From contig PAZT01000035.1 of assembly GCA_002716165.1 (NCBI GenBank), positions 1-15,829 on the forward strand: a stretch of 15,829 nt of DNA, in the 5' to 3' direction. Source of the stretch: Deltaproteobacteria bacterium. GTDB lineage: Bacteria; SAR324; NAC60-12. Under the pieces are notes generated by a model. The model was not told the DNA's origin. It worked only from the letters and a program-made list of their open reading frames with translations, and searched no databases. Numbering within the stretch: position 1 is the stretch's first letter; every line of letters begins with the position of its first letter. This document shows positions 7,865 to 15,315 of this stretch, piece after piece. The translations under genes and the position numbers were made by a program.

Positions 7865-8872
7865 ATGGAATTTAATACGGTTGTTGGGAGAAATTTATTA
7901 GAAGAAATTAATGATGTGGCGCATGAACCATTTTTAGTAATAACAATGGATGACTTGTGGCCTATTTATAAAAAATATTTTGAACCATCAACTAAAGTTA
8001 TTTTTGTTGAGAGTACGGATAAAAATATACTTGATGATTTAATACTCAAATTAAATCATTTTAGTTCTATAATTGGTATTGGTGGAGGACAAGCAATTGA
8101 TGTAACTAAGTATTTATCTTGGAAAATGAATAAGCCTTTTTTTCAGTTCCCAACTTCGTTGAGTGTAGATGCTGCTTTTGGTCATAGATCCGCTGTACGG
8201 ATTGAAAATGTTGTAAGGTATGTTGGATGGTCTATACCAGAATGCGTATTTATTGATTTAGATATAATTAAGTCTGCTCCAAAAAAAATAAATACTGCTG
8301 GAATTGGTGACATTTTGTGTTTTATTACCGGAGTTATGGATTGGCAATATGCAAGAGACAAAGGGAAACTAGAGAAACAGTGGGAATATGATGAGAGATT
8401 GGCAAACATTTCTCTAAGTAAAGCACAAGCAGTGATAGATGAATATCAGGAAATAAAAGAAATGACTGATAAGGGTATCAAAATAATGATTGATGCACTA
8501 AAATGGGGAGGCAGTTCATACTGCAGTAGTGGATGGAATCCAAGGCACATTGAAGGAGTTGAGCACTTAATATTCTATTCTTTGGAATACCATACAAAAA
8601 AAAAATTTTTGCATGGACAGGCAGTATGTTTGGGAATTATAATTGGTAGTATGATGCACAATCAGCGAAGTGAAGAACTAAAAGATATTATAAATAAAAT
8701 TGGTGTTGATGTAAAACCTGAATCTATGAACACTAACTGGCATGAAGTAAAAAATTGTCTAGTTAATCTAAAGAATTTTGTTGAAACTTCTAAATTAATG
8801 TGGGGTATAAGTAATGATTATGTTTTTAATGATCATTTTTTTAATGATATGATCCAAAAAATTGAAGATTAA
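7865..8872 (+). CDS. Iron-containing alcohol dehydrogenase family, sn-glycerol-1-phosphate dehydrogenase (EgsA/AraM)-like
   Basis: 335 residues. The NAD-binding motif GGGQAIDVTKY is at 73-83. PTSLSVDAAFGH (97-108) corresponds to the PTxxSxDA loop of the glycerol-1-phosphate dehydrogenase branch. Metal ligands are likely D149 (in AGIGD), H234 (in GVEH) and H250 (in FLHGQAV). Archaeal members make sn-glycerol-1-phosphate from dihydroxyacetone phosphate for lipids, and B. subtilis AraM does the same with nickel. Bacterial clusters also hold relatives of unknown specificity that reduce or oxidise sugar-derived ketones. Lying 59 bases behind the aminotransferase, it may work on the keto product of that enzyme. 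No second lipid-ether gene is nearby. The 5-prime leader is almost pure A/T with no Shine-Dalgarno sequence. Confidence 0.85.
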   Translation: MEFNTVVGRNLLEEINDVAHEPFLVITMDDLWPIYKKYFEPSTKVIFVESTDKNILDDLILKLNHFSSIIGIGGGQAIDVTKYLSWKMNKPFFQFPTSLSVDAAFGHRSAVRIENVVRYVGWSIPECVFIDLDIIKSAPKKINTAGIGDILCFITGVMDWQYARDKGKLEKQWEYDERLANISLSKAQAVIDEYQEIKEMTDKGIKIMIDALKWGGSSYCSSGWNPRHIEGVEHLIFYSLEYHTKKKFLHGQAVCLGIIIGSMMHNQRSEELKDIINKIGVDVKPESMNTNWHEVKNCLVNLKNFVETSKLMWGISNDYVFNDHFFNDMIQKIED

Positions 8873-9052
8873 TAAAAAGCTACGAATTCTTATTAACTAG
8901 CAAAAAATATTTTCAGCTATATCCAGTAAATGAAGAGACTTTAGTTTGTATGCATAGTTAGTTTAGTTTTAAATACAATCTTTTTATCGTAAAAATATTT
9001 TTAAAAAATTTTTATAAATTTACTGAAGACTAATAATTGAAACCATATTCGT

Positions 9053-9894
9053 CTATCCAAGTGTTCCTATTCCGTAGCTACCATTCAGTGTATTTCCTGT
9101 TTTAAATCTAGTCATCAAGTACATTTTAATAGGTATTCTAGGTTCAATCCCAAGTACCAGTTGTGCTAATGATTCACCTATGGGGGGAGCCATTTTAAAA
9201 ACATGGCCGCTGAAACCAAAAGCAGCGAAGATCCCTTCATATCCAGGAACTGAACCAACAATTGGATTCCAGTCCGGTGGGATATCATATGGGCCTTTCC
9301 AACTACTTACTAACTGAGCGTCTCCAAATGAGGGAATCCGGTTAGACATTTTCTTGCCTATACTTTCAATATGTTCAATTTCAACATTATCCGTCAAAAA
9401 ATCCATATTTTCTATCTCATCACCAAAATCCCCAGTTCCTACCAGTATAACTCCACCAGAATCAGGACGGAAATATATATTTTCAGGTGAAATGAGATCC
9501 TTAACAATAAGTAAGTCTTTTTCATGTGGAACTGCTTGGCCTCAGTTGGAGTAAGAATTTCAGTGTCTTTTCCATATTTGTTTTGCATTTCAAAAACAGC
9601 TTCCATTTTTGAGAGAATTTCTTCAGAACCAAGGATAATGTACCCTGTACGCAGAAAATTAGGATTGCCACCAACTATTTGGTCAAAATCCTCAAATATT
9701 TTCGTACTTTCAACTGCATGATGCATGTTTGCTTCTATTGTATAATGACTAAGGGTGATCGCGCAGGATTTAGATGTCCCACCAGAACAAATATCTCCTT
9801 TATCTAGCAATACAATTTTTTTAGCACCTTGATTAACTAGATTATATTCAGTGCTGCATCCAAAAACTCCACCACCAATAATTACAATATCCAC
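9053..9894 (-). pseudogene. FAD-dependent D-amino-acid-oxidase/glycine-oxidase type enzyme with internal deletion and frameshift
   Basis: GTG at 9894 opens a DAO-fold enzyme. DIVIIGGGVFGCSTEYNL is the FAD Rossmann motif GxGxxG, followed by LLDKGDICSGGTS and ILTPTEAKQ at about residue 120. The frame then runs into a different frame. That second frame (about 9537 down to 9053) reads VPHEKDLLIVKD, YFRPDSGGVILVG, PDWNPIVGSVPG and FAAFGFSGHVFKMAPPIGE, the family's usual C-terminal third. Family members have about 80-100 more residues between these parts, including the second half of the substrate domain. An out-of-frame deletion near 9535-9550 therefore explains both the shift and the shortness (about 275 codons against about 380). 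The product cannot be a working oxidase. Confidence 0.85.
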
Positions 9895-10002
9895 ATTTTA
9901 TTTTTGATCCATAATAATTTTTATTAATTTTTTTCATTGCAATATTAATATTGATAAAACAACTCAAATCCTATTAATTAAATTTATTAGAGGTAAAAAT
10001 TT

Positions 10003-10113
10003 ATGTATTTTGGCAGGTTACTTTGGACAAAATTGTCAAAAATAATTCTAAAATTTGTAGTTCAGAAGTTCACTTTTTTTAGCGTATTGCAAAGCTTTAA
10101 TGAACCTGTCTAG
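10003..10113 (+). CDS. Candidate 36-residue hydrophobic, basic small protein
   Basis: ATG at 10003 is preceded by AGAGG (9989-9993), one of the few purine-rich Shine-Dalgarno matches in the window, at about 9 bases. The product starts MYFGRLLWTKLSKIILKF, carries five Lys/Arg among aliphatic and aromatic residues, and ends FNEPV. It could be a small membrane-associated peptide. It lies in a 224-base gap between the dead oxidase and the next gene. There is no homology evidence, and an open frame this short is common by chance. Confidence 0.2.
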   Translation: MYFGRLLWTKLSKIILKFVVQKFTFFSVLQSFNEPV

Positions 10114-10118
10114 ATTAA

Positions 10119-10508
10119 TTATAGAGTAAGATAAGGATTAACATTCTTTTCATTATAAACATGCCATAAAATTCCTAAAACTTGTTTTGGATGTTCCTTA
10201 TCATCAAGACTGCCTTTCCAAGTCATATTACTTTTTGAGTGTTTTTTTTTAAAAAGAATGTGATGGTGAAGATTCCCACCCATTAAAAACCATTCTTCCC
10301 ATGGTACCGAGTCTTTCTTTGATAAATCTGGAACAGCATTTATCACAGGTCCTACTTGAGAATTTTGTATAACGATCCAGTCATGATTTGAATATAATTT
10401 TGAAATTGCAGGACTAGTGAAAATTTCAGAATTAATTCCTAAAACTTTTGCAGTATCCAGTACTTTTGAATTTTTGATCTTTTCCAAAAATTTATCCAAA
10501 TCTGACAT
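10119..10508 (-). CDS. Hypothetical protein, 129 residues
   Basis: I do not recognise the family. From ATG at 10508 the product begins MSDLDKFLEKIKNSKVLD; a GTG three codons upstream (10517) is open too, but ATG is preferred. Neither has a strong Shine-Dalgarno sequence. There is no signal peptide or membrane segment. The sequence is rich in W, H and K in its second half (PWEEWFLMGGNLHHHILFKK, then ILWHVYNEKNVNPYL), suggesting a compact soluble alpha/beta domain. The composition looks like a real protein rather than a shadow, and nothing longer overlaps it. It has no obvious operon partner. Confidence 0.6.
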   Translation of the reverse strand: MSDLDKFLEKIKNSKVLDTAKVLGINSEIFTSPAISKLYSNHDWIVIQNSQVGPVINAVPDLSKKDSVPWEEWFLMGGNLHHHILFKKKHSKSNMTWKGSLDDKEHPKQVLGILWHVYNEKNVNPYLTL

Positions 10509-10810
10509 AACCGACACTTATTTATTGTAGTTTTATTTGTTTGCGAAATGACTGTAAATACTTAGTACTATTAAATATTGTAAGTAAATCTAACTACCTA
10601 AATACCTCGTTAAAATTTTTATAACAAAGATAGTGTAGTATTAATATTTTACAAAAATTTTTATACTTTATAATTGCTAACCAATGTGACTGCAAATAGA
10701 ATCTTATATCTACACCTAAATTTTATCTAATTTGTGAATCTGTTTTTGTAGAGTGTTTTATGAATTTGAAATATTGTTAAGTTTAATCTAAGTAATTAAT
10801 GGGTATGGTT
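10509..10810. other. AT-rich gap, no gene seen
   Basis: This roughly 300-base stretch lies between the hypothetical gene and the MORN gene, both on the minus strand. It should hold the promoter of the hypothetical gene. I see no convincing open frame on either strand, no RNA gene and no strong hairpin; -10-like boxes are too frequent to choose one. Confidence 0.6.
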
Positions 10811-11275
10811 TTATGGTTTTTCATTCTGTTCTATTCCATTGTCCCACTTCCTTATAATATTTCCGTTTTTGTCAGCTATTGTAAGGTTCCATGGTTTGCC
10901 TTCTTTCCATTCTCCTTCAAACCTATTTCCATCAATGAGAGTGTATGTCCCTTGACCGTTGTATTTACCATCCTTCCATTCTCCTTGATACTTACTTCCC
11001 TCCTGAAAAGTGTAGGTTCCTCTACCATTTCTTTTACCATTCTTCCATTCACCTATATACATGTTACCATTAGGATAATATATAACACCAAGGCCATTTG
11101 GTTCACCATTCTCTACTTGACCATTATAGTTTGGGTGTGTGTCTTTATCACCAAAACCCATCCAAACTTCACCATCAGCAGTTTTCCATTTGTATAGTAT
11201 TTCACCTTTATGACTATCTCCAAACAGTGGAGATGAAGTTAAAAATACCAAGAAGATGACGAGAAATTGTTTCAA
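10811..11275 (-). CDS. Exported MORN-repeat protein
   Basis: 154 residues from a TTG start at 11275. A stop lies 11 codons upstream with no ATG between, GGA sits just upstream, and the TTG is followed by KQFLVIFLVFLTSSPLFGDS, a clear Sec signal peptide (about 1-20). MORN repeats of about 23 residues follow: a weak one near 50-70 (NGQVENGEPNGLGVIYYPNG), two strong ones at 73-95 (YIGEWKNGKRNGRGTYTF) and 96-117 (YQGEWKDGKYNGQGTYTL), and a partial one at 119-130 (FEGEWKEGKPWN). The tail is acidic and polar. MORN sheets act as membrane-lipid or protein scaffolds; bacterial exported versions have no fixed function. It is monocistronic by its spacing. Confidence 0.85.
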   Translation of the reverse strand: MKQFLVIFLVFLTSSPLFGDSHKGEILYKWKTADGEVWMGFGDKDTHPNYNGQVENGEPNGLGVIYYPNGNMYIGEWKNGKRNGRGTYTFQEGSKYQGEWKDGKYNGQGTYTLIDGNRFEGEWKEGKPWNLTIADKNGNIIRKWDNGIEQNEKP

Positions 11276-11693
11276 TTGATTTCCATATGATGATTTAGGA
11301 TAACCTTACTTATAACAGAACATAATCTGTTTTTCAAGGAAGGGCTTATGCACACTAATTTTGTATATGATTATATATATATTTAATCAAAAATTTGTTA
11401 CAATAAAACTTTAAAGGTAGCCGTCTTTAATTCATTGGTAAATATTACTCACATCAGTTAGCAAAACTCATAACCTACTGACTAAAAGTCAAATATACTC
11501 TCCTTTCAATTCCAATTATGCTAAGGACTGCAGAACACTAAACCGAATTTTTGAGCAAATTTTCATAAATACTATTGTAAATTGAATCTACATTCTCTAC
11601 TTTTTCTCCAATTTAAAGGCGTTAACATAAAGCTTTACTTTCTCAAATTATTGTCACTCTTTCAGATAACTTACTAACAACTAAAAGAATAAT
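11276..11693. other. 418-base AT-rich intergenic stretch
   Basis: It separates the MORN gene from the serine hydrolase; both are on the minus strand. It should contain the MORN promoter and the 3-prime end of the hydrolase transcript. It holds an alternating (AT)n tract near 11365-11395 that resembles one upstream of the hydrolase. Minus-strand frames here are under 20 codons. No RNA gene was recognised. Confidence 0.5.
11365..11395. repeat. Alternating AT tract, copy 1
   Basis: ATGATTATATATATAT followed a few bases later by TCAAAAAT. The same arrangement recurs near 13459-13489, on the other side of the serine hydrolase gene and in the same orientation. Imperfect, and could be simple-sequence coincidence. 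Confidence 0.35.
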
Positions 11694-13193
11694 TTATTTT
11701 TCATTTGCCATAAGAACGTTGTTACCGAGAACAAGAGAAGTTACTTCTTTGTTTGAATTTCTCTGGAAAGTTACAAAAAATTCCTTCCCATAAAAACCAT
11801 GATTATTGGGGTCTTCAAAAGAATCATCTAATTCTAATTTTTTTAGGATTATTGGGGATCGCATTGGAAAGGATTGACTCAAGTCAAATAGTGCTAATTT
11901 ATCCTCTACAAAAGATGCATAAAAATGGAAATGGTGGTGATCCGTGTAAACGTTTTCGTATTCTTTTAATGAATCTTGAATCATGTAATCTGGATTCATA
12001 AGTGACTCTCCGATAATTTCATATAAATTTTTTGAAATACTTGAATTATGATTCCAGTATATTGGAGCATCACTGCTGTTAGCCAAAACGATTATTCCAA
12101 TTTGGTTTTCATTATCCATTATCAATTCTGAGCAAAAACCATTTAATCCACCACTATGTTTTATAAACTGTTTATCCCGAAAATAGCCCAAACCAACCCC
12201 ACCCAATTCAAAAGCATTTGCAAAGAAAGCTAATCCAGAATTAATGAAAGGTGGCATCTCAATTGGTATTGGAACCCATTTTACGGTTTGCATTTCATTG
12301 AGAGTATTACGATTAATTATATTATCTAAGTCCCCGTAAAGGGTTGAAAAATGCCATGATATAAATCGACTAATATCAAGAACATTTGAATTCAATCCTG
12401 AAGAAGGCAACCCGAGCAATCTCCCCATATTAGTATATCCTTTACTTTTCCTTAAACCTGAAATTTTTCGAGAGTATCCCATTGTCTCGTATAATCCTTT
12501 ATTTCCCTCAAATGAAGATGATGTCATTCCTGCTGGATTAAGGATTATATCAGTAATATATTTTGAATATTTTTTTAATGATAAACGTTCTATTAAAATT
12601 CCACCAAGATTCATTCCTAGATTAGAGTATTTATGAAGCCGGTTTGGTTGAAAAAGAAGTTTTTGATTTTTGATATCCTCTAATAATCTGCTTGAAATAT
12701 TTTGCACATTAATTCTTGGTTTAATAAGTATTTTATTGTTAAGAGGTAGCCCTGTGGTATGAAGCAATATAGACCTTAGAGTTAAAGAATTAATATCAAA
12801 TTTCTTAGATTTTAAATTTTTGAGTTCAGGAATATATTTTACTACCGAATCTTCTAAATTTATCTTATTTCCTTCAACTAATTTCATAAGACCAATACTA
12901 GTGAAAACTTTCGTTATAGAGGCAATTGGTTGGGATGTATTTTTTGTCATAGGGATTTGATTAGCTAAATCTGAGTAACCAAATCCTTTTGAGTAGACTA
13001 AATCCTTTCCATGAACTATAGACACTGAAACACCTGGTAAGGAACGGTCCTCCATTAAAGTTTCCATCCAATTTTCAAAAAGTTGTATTCTAGATTGAGT
13101 TTTAATTGAATATTCTTTAGACCATACTTGTTCAAAAGTAAATAAACAGGCTAATACTAAAATATAAGTTTTAAAGAAATATAATATTTTCAT
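11694..13193 (-). CDS. Exported serine hydrolase of the class C beta-lactamase / penicillin-binding-protein family
   Basis: 499 residues. Residues 1-25 form a signal peptide (MKILYFFKTYILVLACLFTF...). The three active-site motifs of the fold are present: S92-I-T-K95, with the nucleophilic Ser and general-base Lys; Y189-S-N191; and H346-S-G-G349 in place of KTG. HTTGLP (145-150) and the helix after SITK are typical. HSGG and the roughly 100-residue C-terminal beta extension (from about 395) are as in AmpC-like esterases and D-aminopeptidase/EstB-type enzymes rather than in true AmpC, so esterase, peptidase or amidase activity is likelier than antibiotic resistance. It should act in the periplasm. 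ATG at 13193 lacks a Shine-Dalgarno sequence. A 499-base divergent gap lies upstream. Confidence 0.88.
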   Translation of the reverse strand: MKILYFFKTYILVLACLFTFEQVWSKEYSIKTQSRIQLFENWMETLMEDRSLPGVSVSIVHGKDLVYSKGFGYSDLANQIPMTKNTSQPIASITKVFTSIGLMKLVEGNKINLEDSVVKYIPELKNLKSKKFDINSLTLRSILLHTTGLPLNNKILIKPRINVQNISSRLLEDIKNQKLLFQPNRLHKYSNLGMNLGGILIERLSLKKYSKYITDIILNPAGMTSSSFEGNKGLYETMGYSRKISGLRKSKGYTNMGRLLGLPSSGLNSNVLDISRFISWHFSTLYGDLDNIINRNTLNEMQTVKWVPIPIEMPPFINSGLAFFANAFELGGVGLGYFRDKQFIKHSGGLNGFCSELIMDNENQIGIIVLANSSDAPIYWNHNSSISKNLYEIIGESLMNPDYMIQDSLKEYENVYTDHHHFHFYASFVEDKLALFDLSQSFPMRSPIILKKLELDDSFEDPNNHGFYGKEFFVTFQRNSNKEVTSLVLGNNVLMANEK

Positions 13194-13387
13194 AATTTTT
13201 TTATATAAATAAAATAATTAATATACTTTTAATAATTTTTCTAAACTGAACTAAAAGAATATTATTTTTACAGTTATGTTTCGCGACACAAAAATATAAT
13301 TATTTTTAAGAATGAAGAAATAAAATATAATCACATTCTCTACTCTCTTTATTCAAGTAAATGATTTGTTTCTTATGACTACTGAAA

Positions 13388-13411
13388 CAGTTTATTATAA
13401 AGCATAAACTG
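13388..13411. promoter_or_regulatory. Perfect 8-bp inverted repeat, candidate operator
   Basis: CAGTTTAT (13388-13395) and ATAAACTG (13404-13411) are exact complements around the 8-base centre TATAAAGC. The size and spacing suit a dimeric regulator site, and it sits 195 bases upstream of the hydrolase start and 280 bases upstream of the methyltransferase start. As RNA it would form a weak hairpin without a T-run, so an operator is favoured over a terminator. Confidence 0.35.
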
Positions 13412-13458
13412 CCTTATTGTAAAAGGATAGGCGAGTAATTTTTTGAATGATTCAAAAT

Positions 13459-13489
13459 TATGATTATATATATATATATTCAAAAATGA
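13459..13489. repeat. Alternating AT tract, copy 2
   Basis: ATGATTATATATATATATAT then TCAAAAAT, matching the tract near 11365. It lies in the divergent intergenic region upstream of the serine hydrolase and methyltransferase, so its low melting stability could matter for promoter opening. Confidence 0.35.
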
Positions 13490-13692
13490 TATCTTGACTA
13501 ATTTTTAATTATATTTTTTTTTAAAGTTTCTAACTACAAGTCAAAGCCAAACAAAAAAAATAATATTTCTTGCTAAATTAAACAAATAATGATAAATTTC
13601 AGCTTCGTCTAAGCTATAAATAAAAAGCATAAATAGTAGCTAAAAAATATTGAAAATACTTAAAATTTAAGTAAATTTTAAAATACTATCCT

Positions 13693-14310
13693 GTGAAGTT
13701 TGACAGAAAAAATCATTGGGCTAAAGTCTACAATGAGAAATCTCCTAAAAGTGTAAGCTGGTACCAAGATCAACCAAATCTATCACTAGAACTTATACTT
13801 AGTACTAAAGTTGCTAGTGATGAAGCAATCATTGATGTCGGTGGAGGAGCTTCGATTTTAGTAGATAACTTAATAAAAGGATATTTCACTAATCTAGCAG
13901 TTTTAGACATATCAAAGAAAGCATTATCTATCACCAAAAAGAGGCTTGGAGATTCAGCTAAAAATATTGATTGGTTTGAATCTGATATTACTAAATTTGA
14001 TTCACCGAAACAGTATGCACTTTGGCACGACAGGGCACTCTTTCATTTTCTAACAGATACATTTGATAGGAAAAATTACATTAAAGTTTTAAATAATGCT
14101 CTGAAAACAGAAGGCCACCTCATTATTGCGACATTTGATATGGGAGGACCCGAAAGATGTAGTGGTCTGAAAATTGTTCACTATAACTCAGAAAAAATGA
14201 TAGCTGAACTAGGTGATAATTTTAAGTTGATAAAGGAAAGGACTGAAAAACATATCACTCCAGCAAAACAAACACAGAATTTCAAATTTTTTCATTTTCT
14301 TAAAATTTAA
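13693..14310 (+). CDS. Class I SAM-dependent methyltransferase
   Basis: 205 residues from GTG at 13693; the frame is closed by a TAA seven codons upstream and there is no nearby ATG. The N-terminus FDRKNHWAKVYNEK, followed by SVSWYQDQPNLSL, is typical of a group of small TehB/UbiE-like methyltransferases. Motif I is IIDVGGGAS (46-54), the ribose-binding acidic residue is D72 in VLDIS, D98 follows in ESDIT, and LWHDRALFHFL (110-120) is the post-motif II/III strand. A second domain-closing segment is HLIIATFDMGGPERCSGL. Members of this group have no settled substrate; small-molecule thiol, selenium or tellurite methylation has been suggested for relatives. It is probably monocistronic; the next gene lies 244 bases away on the same strand. 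Confidence 0.87.
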   Translation: MKFDRKNHWAKVYNEKSPKSVSWYQDQPNLSLELILSTKVASDEAIIDVGGGASILVDNLIKGYFTNLAVLDISKKALSITKKRLGDSAKNIDWFESDITKFDSPKQYALWHDRALFHFLTDTFDRKNYIKVLNNALKTEGHLIIATFDMGGPERCSGLKIVHYNSEKMIAELGDNFKLIKERTEKHITPAKQTQNFKFFHFLKI

Positions 14311-14554
14311 AAGAACATAAATGCTTATAAATATGATACTTGTTGTTGGCGTAAATTAAGTAATACTATTTTTTTACTGCAACAGCTATTAAAACTAATG
14401 GTAACATGATATTTTTTAAAGTTGAGAAATTTAAACAAATCTTTTAGAAGCTTCAGCAGAAATACCGAGGAAAATTTTTTTAATTCAAAAGAAAATTTAA
14501 TCATCATTGCTCTAGCTTTTAATTCTTAACATTAAATTTTATTTAAGAGACAAA

Positions 14555-15190
14555 ATGGCACTAAGACTTGGCGATATTGCACCAGATTTCTTCGCAAAAA
14601 CTACACATGGAAATATCAATTTTCATGACTGGCTTAAAGATTCATGGGGAATCCTCTTTTCCCACCCAAAGGATTACACTCCAGTTTGTACAACTGAACT
14701 GGGTTATATGTCAAAAATAAAACCAGAGTTTGATAAACGCAATGTTAAGATACTTGCCATAAGTGTTGATCCAATTGATTCTCATTGTGGATGGATAGGA
14801 GATATTAATGAGACACAAAACACGACTGTCAACTTCCCAATCATAGCAGATCCAAGCCGGGAAATTTCAAATCTTTACGATATGATTCATCCAAAAGCTG
14901 ATGATACTCTTACAGTTAGATCAGTTTTTATTATTGGACCAGATAAGATAATCAAGTTATCAATTACATACCCAGCATCAACTGGACGTAATTTCGATGA
15001 GGTATTAAGAGTTGTAGACTCGCTCCAGCTTACCTCGAATTACCAAGTGGCAACTCCAGTAAATTGGAAAAACGGTGATGACTGTATCATAGTACCTTCT
15101 ATTCCAGCAGATGACATTCCTCAAAAATTTCCTAAAGGTCATAAAGAAATTAAACCTTACCTCAGGTACACTCCTCAACCTGATATTTAA
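14555..15190 (+). CDS. 1-Cys peroxiredoxin, Prx6 type
   Basis: 211 residues, the usual Prx6 length. LRLGDIAPDF starts the thioredoxin fold. The peroxidatic site is HPKDYTPVCTTE with C45 and T42 (PxxxTxxC), and the partner Arg is R122 in TLTVRSVF. The C-terminal domain (about 160-211) has TPVNWKNGDDCIIVPSI and KEIKPYLRYTPQP, the hallmark of Prx6/AhpC-TSA long forms. These reduce hydrogen peroxide, organic and phospholipid hydroperoxides in the cytoplasm. C78 (in SHCGW) and C168 are extra cysteines; relatives usually have Lys or another residue at the first position. AAGAGA lies a few bases before ATG. It is convergent with the CoxG-like gene. Confidence 0.92.
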   Translation: MALRLGDIAPDFFAKTTHGNINFHDWLKDSWGILFSHPKDYTPVCTTELGYMSKIKPEFDKRNVKILAISVDPIDSHCGWIGDINETQNTTVNFPIIADPSREISNLYDMIHPKADDTLTVRSVFIIGPDKIIKLSITYPASTGRNFDEVLRVVDSLQLTSNYQVATPVNWKNGDDCIIVPSIPADDIPQKFPKGHKEIKPYLRYTPQPDI

Positions 15191-15223
15191 AAAACATTGC
15201 TGATTTAAATAGGACAGTATTGC

Positions 15224-15245
15224 TGAATAAAGGTATTATTATTCA
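15224..15245. terminator. Weak hairpin in the convergent gap
   Basis: TGAATAA (15224-15230) and TTATTCA (15239-15245) pair around an 8-base loop between the peroxiredoxin and the CoxG-like gene. An A-run follows on the plus strand. The expected T-run is missing on the plus strand, and on the minus strand it comes before the hairpin, so terminator function is doubtful. Confidence 0.2.
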
Positions 15246-15315
15246 AAAAAATTACCATGATCTGCATTGGAGGGAATAATAATTTAAAAATGGTATCAAA
15301 CCAAAAAGATATATT

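Larger units (their letters stand above)
13194..13692. other. 499-base divergent intergenic region
   Basis: It lies between the serine hydrolase (minus) and the methyltransferase (plus), so promoters for both should be here. It contains the perfect inverted repeat at 13388-13411, the AT tract, and a small AGCTT/AAGCT hairpin near 13600. G+C is roughly 20-25%. No protein-like frame or RNA gene was seen. Confidence 0.6.

Noticed and set aside
8869..8896. TTAATAA/TTATTAA inverted repeat at the end of the dehydrogenase gene
   Set aside because: A pure A/T stem with a 14-base loop and no T-run is too weak to call a terminator.
9053..9406. Separate functional gene for the C-terminal part of the oxidase
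   Set aside because: Its Met start is internal to a longer frame that continues the DAO fold, and a C-terminal third alone lacks the FAD site.
11440..11600. tRNA-like look (a TGACT/AGTCA hairpin and TTCAATTCC)
   Set aside because: No acceptor stem, D-arm or properly spaced anticodon loop could be fitted.
11694..13193. Antibiotic-resistance beta-lactamase
   Set aside because: The motifs fit the wider serine-hydrolase family; HSGG in place of KTG and the C-terminal extension point to esterase or peptidase relatives.
14325..14507. 60-codon minus-strand frame between the methyltransferase and the peroxiredoxin
   Set aside because: Composition is dominated by F, K, L and S, as expected from translating AT-rich noncoding DNA; no motif and no ribosome-binding site.
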